Source: an uncultured Clostridia bacterium (GTDB taxonomy: Bacteria > Bacillota > Clostridia > Christensenellales > Aristaeellaceae). From it: a stretch of 45,449 bases of DNA. Where the stretch lies: NCBI GenBank assembly GCA_934647235.1, contig CAKUFG010000023.1, positions 1 to 45,449 of the forward strand. The letters run 5' to 3'. Shown in pieces: positions 25,665-33,776 of this stretch; positions within the stretch are counted from its first letter, which is position 1, and every line of letters starts with the position of its first letter. A program made the position numbers and the translations under genes. The notes below the pieces were generated by a model. That model worked only from the letters and a program-made list of their open reading frames with translations, had not been told where the DNA came from and ran no database searches.

Positions 25665-25691
25665 TGAATTTCACAAATTTCAAAAATTTCA
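25665..25691 (-). promoter_or_regulatory. Three 9-bp direct repeats abutting the -35 box
   Basis: On the minus strand the units are TGAAATTTT, TGAAATTTG and TGAAATTCA, in exact 9-bp phase and ending 1 bp from TTGACT. The first two units plus flanks also form imperfect palindromes. The spacing and position suggest a regulator binding site shared by the divergent LacI-type gene and the operon. Confidence 0.55.
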
Positions 25692-25711
25692 TAGTTTTTA
25701 TCGCAAATGCA

Positions 25712-25740
25712 TTGCGCGCTTGTCCATCTCATGCTATAAT
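25712..25740 (+). promoter_or_regulatory. Promoter of the second LacI-type regulator
   Basis: TTGCGC (25712-25717) and a perfect TATAAT (25735-25740) are 17 bp apart, 63 bp upstream of the ATG. It is divergent from the operon promoter at 25635-25663. Confidence 0.75.
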
Positions 25741-25803
25741 CAGATTACAGTGCTGCAAATACATGGAAACGATGCATTTTTTGAAAATACGGAGTGAACA
25801 GCG

Positions 25804-26802
25804 ATGGTAACCCAAAAGCAGATCGCCGAAATGGCCGGCGTATCCTTTGCCACCGTATCGCGGGCGCTGACGCACAGCGCCAAGGTGCGCCCCGACACCC
25901 TGCAGCGCATCCGCAGCGCCATGCAGGCGCTGGGCGTCAACAACAGCGACGACTTTTTTCTGGGCCGCAGCACGCTGTCCAAGATGGTGCTGGTGATCGT
26001 GGGCGATATCGCCACCGAGTTTTTTGCCAACATCGTCATCGGCATCAGCGATGTGCTCAGCGCCCAGGGCTATTCCATGGTGCTGTGCAACAGCCGCTAT
26101 GACCCCAGGATTGAGATGGAGCGCCTGCAGTCGGCGCAGGATTGCGGCTACGCGGGCGTGGTCATGATCACCGCCATGGAAACCCGCGAGCTGGTTTCAT
26201 TTCTGCAGAGCGCGGCCATCCCCATCGTGCTGGTAAACCGCTATATCCGCACGCTGGATATGGACGTCGTGCGCATTGATAACTATCGCGGCGGCTACAT
26301 GGCCGCGCAGTACCTGCTGGAGCAGGGACACCGGCGCATCGCCCATCTGGCCGGGCCGCGCAATTCCGCCGCGCCGCAGGATCGTCTGCGCGGCTTTGCG
26401 GATGCGATGAAGGACAACAGCATTCCCTTTAACGCCGGCGATATCTGCTATGGCGATCTTTCGCGCGAATCAGGCAAGGACTTTGCCCAATGGCTGGAAG
26501 GGCGCGATTATACCGCCGCCTATATCGGCAACAACTATATGGCCGCAGGCGCGGTGCATCAATTGCAAAAGATGGGCCGCAGCGTGCCGGAGGATATCAG
26601 CATCATCTGCTTTGACGATTCCCCGCTTGTCAACGAAAACGGCCTGAACCTAACCACCATCAGCTGTGATCCCCAGGAGATGGGTCAGGCTACCGCCGAA
26701 ACGCTGCTCAAGCGCATGGCCGATCCCCTGGGACGCAGGCTGAAAATGATTTTCTCGCCGCAACTGAACCTTCGCGGCAGCGTCGCCCCGCGCAAGGAAT
26801 AA
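25804..26802 (+). CDS. LacI-family transcriptional regulator
   Basis: The 332-residue regulator has the LacI helix-turn-helix TQKQIAEMAGVSFATVSRAL at its N-terminus, followed by the core sugar-binding domain (LVIVGDIATEFFANIVIG, MDVVRIDNYRGGYMAAQYLL, DISIICFDDSPLVNE). Core residues GHRRIAHLAGP match the conserved GHRxIxxLxG segment. The ATG has CGGAG 9 nt upstream. It is transcribed divergently from the propeller-aldolase-transporter operon, so it is the natural candidate for the TGAAATT repeats in the shared intergenic region and perhaps for the palindrome in front of the 17689 kinase. A bidirectional terminator follows. Confidence 0.93.
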   Translation: MVTQKQIAEMAGVSFATVSRALTHSAKVRPDTLQRIRSAMQALGVNNSDDFFLGRSTLSKMVLVIVGDIATEFFANIVIGISDVLSAQGYSMVLCNSRYDPRIEMERLQSAQDCGYAGVVMITAMETRELVSFLQSAAIPIVLVNRYIRTLDMDVVRIDNYRGGYMAAQYLLEQGHRRIAHLAGPRNSAAPQDRLRGFADAMKDNSIPFNAGDICYGDLSRESGKDFAQWLEGRDYTAAYIGNNYMAAGAVHQLQKMGRSVPEDISIICFDDSPLVNENGLNLTTISCDPQEMGQATAETLLKRMADPLGRRLKMIFSPQLNLRGSVAPRKE

Positions 26803-26810
26803 TGCACATA

Positions 26811-26850
26811 AAAAGACGCTTCCTGTTTTTGCAGGGAGCGCCTTTTTTGT
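26811..26850. terminator. Bidirectional terminator between LacI gene and spoIID-like gene
   Basis: AAAAGACGCTTCCTG pairs with CAGGGAGCGCCTTTTTT around a T-rich loop. Runs of A and T on both flanks allow termination of both convergent transcripts. Confidence 0.8.
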
Positions 26851-26867
26851 TCTGCATTATCTGTCTG

Positions 26868-28592
26868 TTATTCTGTTTTCTCCACAAACTTTTCCATCAC
26901 ATAGCCTTCGGTCACGTCGGTGCGTACCTTGATCCACCCTTCCTCATCGCAGGGAGAAGCAAGCAGCTCCTGCCCATAATAGAGCACGCGCAGCACATCG
27001 GAGGCCGTGCTGGGGGCGCTGCGCAGATTCAGGGAAGAATTGGCCGATATCTGCGTCACTTTGACGCGCCATTCGCCCGCCTTCAGCTGATCGGAGGCCG
27101 GCATCAGGGTGGGGCGCGGCGTGGGCGTGGCCGCCGGGCCGGGCGTGGTCAGGAAGGCTGCGGATACCGCCGGCGGCAGCCTCACCTGCGTATCGGTCTT
27201 TTTGAGCGCCAGGCCCGGATAATAGAACCGCAGGATCTGGTCGTATGTCCAGCCGTACTGCCCGGCCATCCACTGCGCGCCGCGCTGGCTCATGCCTACG
27301 CCGTGACCATAGCGGCGGGATTCAATCACAAACCGGTCATTCTCCTCGCGCACAGTCAGGATCTCGTTGTTGCTGCCGTTGATGGACAGGCCCAGCCATG
27401 GCTCGATGGCGCTGAACACCGGCACATCCACCTGCAAAGTCTTCTCCAGCGTAACAAATGGCGCCTGGGTCGGCTGCGGGGTGGATGTGGCCTCGGGGGT
27501 CGTTTCCGGCAGGGCAAAGAGGTTCACCTCTTCATCCTGCATGGCGGCGGTGGGCTTCTGTCGGCACTGCACCGCCAGGTCAAAGCGCATCTGCGTCATC
27601 ACCTTGGAGTTCGTCCCGCCCTGGGGCGTATGCAGACTAACGCCCGCCACCCCGGCAATGCGCGTATCCGCCGCATCGCCGCTGTAGCCCAGCGCCGTCA
27701 CAGCCTCGGATATGCCGTCCAGCAGATAATCCGTCAGCTGCTGATTATAGACGATTCCATCCTTGGCTGTCTTGGCAATAGCGGCGGATTTGACCACGCT
27801 TTCGGGGTTTTCCACATCGTAGGGGTCATCGTGCATGGTGATGTAATCACCCTCGCCCTTGCCCCACACGTTGCGCACCAGCTCCACCTGGCCGCCGTTG
27901 CTGGCCGTGTAATAGCAAATCGCCAGCGCGCTGCCATTGTAGCAGGCCACGCCCGCCGTCTCCTGCACGGCGCGGATAGCCCGCTCGTTGCTGGCGTTAT
28001 AGCCGCGGAATACCTGATCGTTGGTGTTATCCACCAGATCATACGCGCCGCTGGCCCCGCGCATCTTATACAGCGCGTAGGTGCGGGCGGCGACGGCCTG
28101 GGCCTTGAGCGCCTCCAGGGGGAAGCTGTCGCTCATCTCATAGGGCACCACGCCCAGCAGGTATTCCTCGATGGGGATGTGCAGCACAGCGGTCAGCGTT
28201 TTTCTATCCGTCGTCACATGCAGATCGCCGCGATACAGCGCGTAATCGCCGTTCAGGCGCAGGCCGTTTTCCAAGCCCTCCGCCGCCTGATGGCGGGTAA
28301 GGATCAACTCCTTGCCGCTGTCCAGCGCCATGCCCTCGTAATAGGCCATGATGCGCCCCGTCGCGCAGGACAGCACCAGCCTGGAGCCGCGCTGAAAGCT
28401 CATGCCATCCAGCGTATAGCTGCCGTCCAAGGCGATTTCCAGCCGGTCGGTCAGGTTCAGGCGCGTCAGCAGCACGCGCACGGTATTCTTTTCAGCCCGC
28501 GCGTCCACAGGCAGCGCAAGGCTGAGCGTCAGCAGCATTACCAGCGCGGAAAGCCCCGCGATCCATCTTTTGAAGCCTCTGCGTTTGGTCAT
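26868..28592 (-). CDS. SpoIID/LytB-domain protein with C-terminal SH3 domain
   Basis: The 574-residue secreted protein joins a SpoIID-type domain, which in sporulation acts as a lytic transglycosylase on peptidoglycan, to a bacterial SH3 cell-wall-binding domain. A signal peptide spans about residues 8-32 (SALVMLLTLSLALPV..). HIPIEEYLLGVVPYEMS (about 138-154) holds the catalytic Glu at about 152, and SRRYGHGVGMSQRGAQWMA (about 426-444) is the second conserved SpoIID segment. A Pro/Thr linker (TPEATSTPQPTQAP) interrupts the domain near residue 370, and another precedes the SH3 part (SSLNLRSAPSTASDVLRVL onward). The family also includes non-sporulation LytB paralogues, so a vegetative wall role is equally possible. 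Confidence 0.9.
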   Translation of the reverse strand: MTKRRGFKRWIAGLSALVMLLTLSLALPVDARAEKNTVRVLLTRLNLTDRLEIALDGSYTLDGMSFQRGSRLVLSCATGRIMAYYEGMALDSGKELILTRHQAAEGLENGLRLNGDYALYRGDLHVTTDRKTLTAVLHIPIEEYLLGVVPYEMSDSFPLEALKAQAVAARTYALYKMRGASGAYDLVDNTNDQVFRGYNASNERAIRAVQETAGVACYNGSALAICYYTASNGGQVELVRNVWGKGEGDYITMHDDPYDVENPESVVKSAAIAKTAKDGIVYNQQLTDYLLDGISEAVTALGYSGDAADTRIAGVAGVSLHTPQGGTNSKVMTQMRFDLAVQCRQKPTAAMQDEEVNLFALPETTPEATSTPQPTQAPFVTLEKTLQVDVPVFSAIEPWLGLSINGSNNEILTVREENDRFVIESRRYGHGVGMSQRGAQWMAGQYGWTYDQILRFYYPGLALKKTDTQVRLPPAVSAAFLTTPGPAATPTPRPTLMPASDQLKAGEWRVKVTQISANSSLNLRSAPSTASDVLRVLYYGQELLASPCDEEGWIKVRTDVTEGYVMEKFVEKTE

Positions 28593-28612
28593 GATAAAAC
28601 CCCTTCAATGCG

Positions 28613-29260
28613 TCAAAGCGCGTGCAGCAGGTTAAAGTCGCGCACGATGGCGGTATCCACCCAATACATGGCGTACTGCCGCCGCTGGCCCACAATCAGC
28701 CCCGCGTCGTTTCGCACCAGCGTATCCACCGCGCTTTGCGGCACAATTTCCCGCACATGCGGACGAATCTTTTCCTCCATCGATTCGCTGTAGGAGTCCA
28801 GCGCCAGCGCCTGCACCTCGCCGTCCGCCTCGCGCGCATCCAGGAGCGACACGATATGCCCCACGCGCAGATTGCACAGCGCTGCGCCGCGATGCTCCAG
28901 CAGATGCGCCCGCAGCGTGTCCAGATCATTGCGCAGCCCATCGCCCTGATAGCTGAAGCCATACTGCGCGGCCAGGCCCTTCTGCATCATGGCGGACAGG
29001 AGCGCAGGACGGTCCGTGCCGTCGTCGCCGCGGCCGCCGTTCTGCATGGAAAAGTCCGCCAGCTCCTCGGGCGAAAAAGCCTTGCCAGTCAGCCACTGGC
29101 CGCAATGGCAGATAGAAAACACACCGCAGCCGGCGCTGGATAACGTTGCCTTCTGCGGTGTTCTGTAATCGTAGGGGTGCGTCCACAGGCGGCTGCGCTG
29201 GTTAAGGATGGTAACAGCCTTCCCGTTATAGATCATTTCAATGCGTTTTCCGCTTTCCAT
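28613..29260 (-). CDS. C39-like (papain-fold) peptidase-family protein
   Basis: The 215-residue protein resembles the peptidase C39-like family 2. A probable catalytic triad is Cys45 in SSAGCGVFSICH, His135 in VGHIVSLLD and Asp155 in ALDSYSES. No signal peptide is seen, so it appears cytoplasmic. The ATG at 29260 has CGGAGG 4-5 nt upstream. It lies between the SpoIID-like gene and a methyltransferase gene, 11-20 bp from each, and is likely co-transcribed with both. The substrate is unknown; C39-like folds also occur in non-peptidase roles. Confidence 0.72.
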   Translation of the reverse strand: MESGKRIEMIYNGKAVTILNQRSRLWTHPYDYRTPQKATLSSAGCGVFSICHCGQWLTGKAFSPEELADFSMQNGGRGDDGTDRPALLSAMMQKGLAAQYGFSYQGDGLRNDLDTLRAHLLEHRGAALCNLRVGHIVSLLDAREADGEVQALALDSYSESMEEKIRPHVREIVPQSAVDTLVRNDAGLIVGQRRQYAMYWVDTAIVRDFNLLHAL

Positions 29261-29271
29261 ATGTCCTCCGT

Positions 29272-29856
29272 TCAGCGGCGCCGCCAGCCCATGGCCAGGC
29301 AGACCATCGGCTGCGCCAGTCGCCAGGATACATCCTCCAGGCCCGCGTCCTCCATGCTTTTAAGCAGCTGCGCGGGCGATACATGGTCGTCGCCGTCGCA
29401 CAGGCCCAGCAGCTCCCCTGCCTTGCACAGGGGCTCGGGCGCACCCTGCACGGCGATCAGCAATTGCCCGCCGGGCTTGAGCACCCGCGCGGCCTCGCGC
29501 AGGAAAGCGCCGTCAAAGGCGGGCGCGTTCTTTTTCATCTGATAAAACACAGCGTCGAACGCCTGATCGCGCCAGGGAATATCCTCCTTGCGGGCGCAGA
29601 AAATCTCCGCATCCGGCAGCTCCAGCCGCAGCGCGCGCGCATGCTCGGGATCATCCGCGATGCCGCAGGCGCGCAGGCTGTATTTTTGCGAAAGGAAGCG
29701 CAGCAGCCGGGTATCCTGGCAGCTCAGATCCAGAATGTTGTTATAATCATCCACGATTGCCCACTGCGCCAGCGCCTTCTGCGCGCCGCGCAGGTGCGTG
29801 CGATCCTGCAGACCCAGCGCGTGCAGCCAGGAGCGTTCCTGAACCCGTTCGAGCAT
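29272..29856 (-). CDS. Class I SAM-dependent methyltransferase
   Basis: The 194-residue protein has the class I methyltransferase fold. Motif I is unusual: NNILDLSCQDTRLLRFLSQK replaces the common DxGxGxG with DLSCQDTR. The later motifs AFDAVFYQMK and ARVLKPGGQLLIAVQ fit the family. The ATG at 29856 follows GGAGG by 9 nt; a longer frame lacks a comparable site and overlaps the promoter. It is the first gene of the operon with the C39-like and SpoIID-like genes, and a 22-bp palindrome covers the likely transcription start. The target of methylation is unknown. Confidence 0.82.
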   Translation of the reverse strand: MLERVQERSWLHALGLQDRTHLRGAQKALAQWAIVDDYNNILDLSCQDTRLLRFLSQKYSLRACGIADDPEHARALRLELPDAEIFCARKEDIPWRDQAFDAVFYQMKKNAPAFDGAFLREAARVLKPGGQLLIAVQGAPEPLCKAGELLGLCDGDDHVSPAQLLKSMEDAGLEDVSWRLAQPMVCLAMGWRRR

Positions 29857-29883
29857 GGTGTGCTTCCTCCAAACAAAAATAAC

Positions 29884-29911
29884 CATTTTGCCGTTCGACA
29901 AAATGATTATA
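29884..29911 (-). promoter_or_regulatory. 22-bp palindrome at the transcription start, plus -10 box
   Basis: Arms CATTTTGCCG (29884-29893) and CGACAAAATG (29896-29905) differ by one base from perfect symmetry and flank TT. A perfect minus-strand TATAAT (29906-29911) abuts it, so the palindrome covers the transcription start of the methyltransferase operon. It is a strong operator candidate; the regulator is unknown. The -35 box is weak. Confidence 0.6.
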
Positions 29912-29953
29912 ACACAAGTTCGCAATAAATGCACTATGTTTTGTAATATTTTT

Positions 29954-30865
29954 TTAATAAAGATTCTGTAAATCTTTCAATTTTGTTGCAGCCCATCGGG
30001 CATGCTCCGCCACTACGGGCGAAGGGCTGTTTTCCAGCGCTGTAATCTGCGGCAAAAGCGCCGTATCGCCGCTGTTTGCGGCCGCCAGCAGCGCCTGCGC
30101 AATCACGCGGTTTCGGATGGCATAGTTGCGTCCATACAGCGCGGCAAAGCGCTCCATCGTATCCGGCGCACATGCCAGCAGCTCGGCCAGCGTAAACTCA
30201 TCGGTATCCTGGCGTTCGCGCTCGGGCAGGGCGTTATAGGGACAAACGCGCTGGCAGATATCGCAGCCGATCACCCCCATGGCCTCGCCCGGCACGCCGT
30301 AATGCATGCGGAACGCCTGCGGCACGCTCTTGCCAGACAGCATATAATTGCGCAGGCAGCGCTCGCGCACAAAGCCTTCGGCCGTAATTGCGCCCGTAGG
30401 GCAGGCGTTTCTGCATTGATTGCAGGATGCGCATTTCAGATTCCAGTCTTTAATGTCAGAACTTTGGTCTGTTATTTTTGAGTTTTCTGCCAAACTTTCT
30501 GAAATGCCGATCAATTCCAGGCAGAAACGTGAGCCAATGCCCTTCAAATAGTTCAGCGTATTGATGCCGCGTCCAAACTGCGGCAGACGATTACAGATGG
30601 GCTTGAGCCGCAGGTTGCTCAACGGCCACGCCTGCATATCCTGCGATAAAAGCTGTACCAGCGCATGCGCCTGATGATAGGCCGCGTTGCTGGCCGGATA
30701 AAAACGATCCACCAGCCTGCCGCCGGGGCGATAGGCGCGCACCAGCAGAATCAGCGTGCGGCACCCCTCCGGTGCGCCATCCTGCGGCAGGGGCGCAAAG
30801 CAATAAGCCGCGGTAAAACCATATACCGCGGCTTGATTGCAAACGCTTTCTTCGGTCCAGCGCAT
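29954..30865 (-). CDS. QueG-related double [4Fe-4S] protein
   Basis: The 303-residue protein carries two ferredoxin-type clusters in the arrangement of epoxyqueuosine reductase: CASCNQCRNACPTGAI and later CDICQRVCPYN, with an extra Cys in ERCLRNY. A HEAT-like tail (about 240-300) also matches QueG. The N-terminal part is shorter than in typical QueG (about 380 residues), and the usual aspartate-containing DxxPxxER segment is not seen; the region reads LRLKPICNRLPQFG. It may therefore be a QueG paralogue with another role. It starts 8 bp after the upp stop with no recognisable ribosome site, so translation may depend on coupling to upp. Confidence 0.75.
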   Translation of the reverse strand: MRWTEESVCNQAAVYGFTAAYCFAPLPQDGAPEGCRTLILLVRAYRPGGRLVDRFYPASNAAYHQAHALVQLLSQDMQAWPLSNLRLKPICNRLPQFGRGINTLNYLKGIGSRFCLELIGISESLAENSKITDQSSDIKDWNLKCASCNQCRNACPTGAITAEGFVRERCLRNYMLSGKSVPQAFRMHYGVPGEAMGVIGCDICQRVCPYNALPERERQDTDEFTLAELLACAPDTMERFAALYGRNYAIRNRVIAQALLAAANSGDTALLPQITALENSPSPVVAEHARWAATKLKDLQNLY

Positions 30866-30873
30866 GGGGGTGA

Positions 30874-31503
30874 TTATTTGGTGCCGAACAGGCGGTCGCC
30901 CGCATCGCCCAGACCGGGAACGATGTAGCCGTGCTCGTTGAGCTTTTCATCCATCGCAGCCACATAGATATTGACGTCGGGATGATCCTTCTGGATGCGC
31001 GCAACGCCCTCGGGCGCAGCGATCAGGTTAACCAGGCGGATGTTATGGCAGCCGCGCTGCTTGATGAAACGAATCGCGGCGGACGCGCTGCCGCCCGTGG
31101 CCAGCATGGGATCCACCACAAACAGCTCACGCTGCTCGGCGTCGGCAGGCAGCTTGCAGTAGTATTCCACCGGCTCCAGGGTCTGCGGATCACGATACAG
31201 GCCGATATGGCCGATCTTGGCGTTGGGGATCAGGTTGGTAATGCCGTCAACCATGCCCAGACCGGCGCGCAGGATGGGAATAACGCCGATGGGCTTGCCG
31301 GAGAGCATCTGTACAGTCGTTTTGCAGATGGGGGTTTCGATTTCAACAGGTTCGGTGGGCAGATCGCGGGCAACTTCGTACACCATCAGCATGGCAATTT
31401 CATCCAGCAGCTCACGGAACGCCTTGGTACCGGTGTTCTTATCGCGCATAATGCTCAGCTTGTGCTGGATCAGGGGATGGTCGAATACATGTACTTTGCT
31501 CAT
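30874..31503 (-). CDS. upp: Uracil phosphoribosyltransferase
   Basis: The 209-residue enzyme makes UMP from uracil and PRPP in pyrimidine salvage. It has the family's exact usual length. The N-terminus MSKVHVFDHPLIQHKLSIMR, the IPILRAGLGMVDGI segment, the PRPP-binding loop VVDPMLATGGSASAAI and the C-terminal uracil-binding YIVPGLGDAGDRLFGT are all present. The ATG at 31503 has GGAGGAG 5-6 nt upstream, preferred over an upstream in-frame ATG. A good promoter lies just after the XRE gene. It is followed by the QueG-like gene. Confidence 0.98.
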   Translation of the reverse strand: MSKVHVFDHPLIQHKLSIMRDKNTGTKAFRELLDEIAMLMVYEVARDLPTEPVEIETPICKTTVQMLSGKPIGVIPILRAGLGMVDGITNLIPNAKIGHIGLYRDPQTLEPVEYYCKLPADAEQRELFVVDPMLATGGSASAAIRFIKQRGCHNIRLVNLIAAPEGVARIQKDHPDVNIYVAAMDEKLNEHGYIVPGLGDAGDRLFGTK

Positions 31504-31543
31504 AATTCTCCTCCGCACTGCGTAATCTTGGTTAACCTTATAT

Positions 31544-31572
31544 ATTATAAAGAAAAACCCTCAATCCGGCAA
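31544..31572 (-). promoter_or_regulatory. Promoter of upp
   Basis: On the minus strand TTGCCG (31567-31572) and TATAAT (31544-31549) are 17 bp apart, about 40 bp before the ATG. It starts 13 bp after the stop of the XRE gene. No PyrR site or attenuator was recognised. Confidence 0.72.
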
Positions 31573-31585
31573 GCCCTATTTTGGA

Positions 31586-32881
31586 TTATTTTTTGCCATT
31601 CCGAGCATGAGAAGGATAATTTGCCGCAATCAGCGCCCAGGCAGCCAGCGCCAGCAACGGCTCCAGGCACAAAAGCAGGCGGATGATCTGCAATTTGGTC
31701 TGATAGGCCGCCTTAATGGGTGCCTGCAGCTCCTCCGTACTGCCGCGGAAGGTGACGGTATCCCCCGCCGCATATACAGTCCAGCCAGTTAGGCCCCATG
31801 TGTTAATCTCCCCCAGCACCTGCTCATGGTCGGATTTCGGGTCGTAAACCTTTTGCCGATACGCATCCTGCAGTGAAACCTCATTGCCGTTTTCATCATA
31901 ATAAAAGGTTTCCGCAGCCTGCTGATCCGCCCCCTCCATGCGCTGCCTGCGCCCGGCCTGCTCCTCGCACCACTGCTGGAAGGCTTCAAAATCCGTAAAG
32001 CTGACCCATGCGGCAGGATCGTTGCCCCAATAGCTACCGGATACCAGCGCGTCCGTCAGCAGGGTCAGGCACATGGCCGCCGTTAGTATACCCGCAACCC
32101 AGGCATGCGCGTTTTTGCGCGCGGCAGGATACAAGCCCTCCGCAGCCAAACGGCGATTGAGCAGATACAGCCCCAGGCACGCCGCCGTGCCCAGCAGCGC
32201 TCCGCAAAACGCCGCGCTCTTTAGCCACTGGCCCGGCTGTACCCACACATCCACATACCCGGCCGAAACGCCCGGCAGACATACCGCAAGCGGCAGAATC
32301 AGCGCCGCCATGGCCAGCAGGCCGATGCCGATGCGCTTGGCGCAGCCAATCACGCGGACGCGGTATTCCCGCAGCGCGCCCGCATCGTATTCTTCTTCTG
32401 TATCCATGCGCAGGGCAGCGGCGGCAAACACACCCAGCAGCGCCGCGCCCGCCAGGCACAAAAGCAAGCCTATCACCAGCCCAGGCAGCGCGCGCATCAC
32501 CGCAAAATTGCAGATCATCGCCGTCAGCAGCCCCGCAAAGCCGCAGCCCAGGCCAATCAGCATGCGCCCCTGCGCGCGGGAATAGGCAGCGCTGAGCACC
32601 CGCCGCGTCTGCTTTTTCAGCCGTTCAGGATCAGGGCTTGGCTGCGCCTCCGCAGCGCCGCTCTGCTGTGCGCGGCACTCCCCGCGCAGCAGCTCATCCA
32701 CTGTAATATGAAACAAATCGGCAATCACCGGCAGCAGCGTCAGGTCGGGCAGGCTTTCATCCCGCTCCCAGCGGCTGACCGCCTTGTCGGATACCCCCAG
32801 CTGATCGGCCAGCTGCTTTTGCGTCAGGCCGTTTGCGCGCCGCAGCGCGGCAATCAGCGTGCCGATGGATTTACGCTCCAT
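31586..32881 (-). CDS. XRE-family regulator with membrane domain
   Basis: The 431-residue protein begins with an XRE helix-turn-helix (about residues 6-65: LIAALRRANGLTQKQLADQL, VSDKAVSRWERDESLPDL). After a linker, four to six hydrophobic helices lie between residues 105 and 290 (GLGCGFAGLLTAMICNFAV onward), then an extracellular-looking acidic segment (about 295-390) and a final helix (IRLLLCLEPLLALAAWALI). It is a membrane-tethered DNA-binding protein, a layout seen in Clostridia regulators that sense envelope signals. The start has AGGAGG 8 nt upstream. The target genes are unknown; it sits alone. Confidence 0.87.
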   Translation of the reverse strand: MERKSIGTLIAALRRANGLTQKQLADQLGVSDKAVSRWERDESLPDLTLLPVIADLFHITVDELLRGECRAQQSGAAEAQPSPDPERLKKQTRRVLSAAYSRAQGRMLIGLGCGFAGLLTAMICNFAVMRALPGLVIGLLLCLAGAALLGVFAAAALRMDTEEEYDAGALREYRVRVIGCAKRIGIGLLAMAALILPLAVCLPGVSAGYVDVWVQPGQWLKSAAFCGALLGTAACLGLYLLNRRLAAEGLYPAARKNAHAWVAGILTAAMCLTLLTDALVSGSYWGNDPAAWVSFTDFEAFQQWCEEQAGRRQRMEGADQQAAETFYYDENGNEVSLQDAYRQKVYDPKSDHEQVLGEINTWGLTGWTVYAAGDTVTFRGSTEELQAPIKAAYQTKLQIIRLLLCLEPLLALAAWALIAANYPSHARNGKK

Positions 32882-32913
32882 TTTTCGTTCCTCCTATGCT
32901 GAAGTACGGGCTT

Positions 32914-32922
32914 ATTCTACCA
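32914..32922 (-). promoter_or_regulatory. Extended -10 promoter of the XRE gene
   Basis: Minus strand TGGTAGAAT carries a TGn extension and a good -10 box about 32 bp before the ATG. The -35 box is poor. Confidence 0.4.
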
Positions 32923-32981
32923 TGCTGCGAGGCAAAAAGCTACCGATTGCGGCGGGAATGGCTCTCGGAATGCGAGAATCG

Positions 32982-33010
32982 TTGCTTTTGCGCGCAGATC
33001 ATGCTATAAT
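32982..33010 (+). promoter_or_regulatory. Promoter of the nucleoside-kinase gene
   Basis: TTGCTT (32982-32987) and a perfect TATAAT (33005-33010) are 17 bp apart, 30 bp upstream of the TTG start codon. Confidence 0.75.
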
Positions 33011-33040
33011 AAGCTATACGCACGCACGGAGGCTGACAAC

Positions 33041-33772
33041 TTGCAATATCATGCCGTTATCAATGGATACCCGGTATCCGCGCACTATGACGATCAAAAT
33101 GTAGAAGAAATCTTCATTCCCCTGCTGCGCCGCCTGCAGCAGCTGCACGAAAGCCGCGCAGCGCGGATAATCGCCTTCATCGCCGCGCCGCCCGCCACGG
33201 GCAAAAGCACGCTGGTGGATTTTCTATCCCGCCTGGCTGCGCAGCTGCCCGGCATGCCGGCCGTGCAGGCGCTGGGCATGGATGGCTTTCACTACCATCA
33301 GGATTACATTCTGTCCCACACCGTTGTGCGCAATGGCAAAGAAATCGAAATGCGCCGCGTCAAGGGCGCGCCGGATACCTTTGACGTGCAGCGCCTGCGG
33401 GATACCCTGCTGGCTCTGCGCGCGGGCAATCTGCGCTGGCCTGCCTACGACCGCACGCTGCATGATGTAGTGGAGGAAGCCATCCCCGTGACCGCGCCCA
33501 TCCTGCTGGTGGAGGGCAACTACCTTCTGCTGAATCAGCCCATATGGCGCGATCTGCCGCACGATTACGCCGTGTTCATCACGGCGGACGAAGTACTGCT
33601 GCGCCAGCGCCTGATTGAACGCAAGATGCGCGGCGATAAAACGCACGAGCAGGCTGCGCTGTTCTATCAGGAAAGCGACGGCCCCAACGTGCGGTTGTGC
33701 CTGAGCAGCCACCTGCCCTGTGATCTGGAACTGCAGCTATTGCCCGACGGGACGTTCATGCAAAGGAGCTGA
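33041..33772 (+). CDS. P-loop nucleoside/nucleotide kinase family protein
   Basis: The 243-residue enzyme resembles the uridine-kinase-like family that includes YggC-type and 'nucleoside/nucleotide kinase' proteins. Walker A AAPPATGKSTLVDFL lies near residue 48, GMDGFHYHQDYIL is the acceptor-side motif, and APDTFDVQRL plus ILLVEGNYLLLN are the second set of family motifs. TTG at 33041 follows CACGGAGG by 8 nt and is the best start. The phosphate acceptor is unknown (a nucleoside, pantothenate-like or fructose-like compound are all precedented). The next gene begins 4 bp after its stop. Confidence 0.85.
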   Translation: MQYHAVINGYPVSAHYDDQNVEEIFIPLLRRLQQLHESRAARIIAFIAAPPATGKSTLVDFLSRLAAQLPGMPAVQALGMDGFHYHQDYILSHTVVRNGKEIEMRRVKGAPDTFDVQRLRDTLLALRAGNLRWPAYDRTLHDVVEEAIPVTAPILLVEGNYLLLNQPIWRDLPHDYAVFITADEVLLRQRLIERKMRGDKTHEQAALFYQESDGPNVRLCLSSHLPCDLELQLLPDGTFMQRS

Positions 33773-33776
33773 ACCT

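Noticed and set aside
26802..28793. 663-codon open frame opposite the SpoIID-like gene
   Set aside because: It is the antisense of SpoIID/SH3 motifs and lacks its own start signals.
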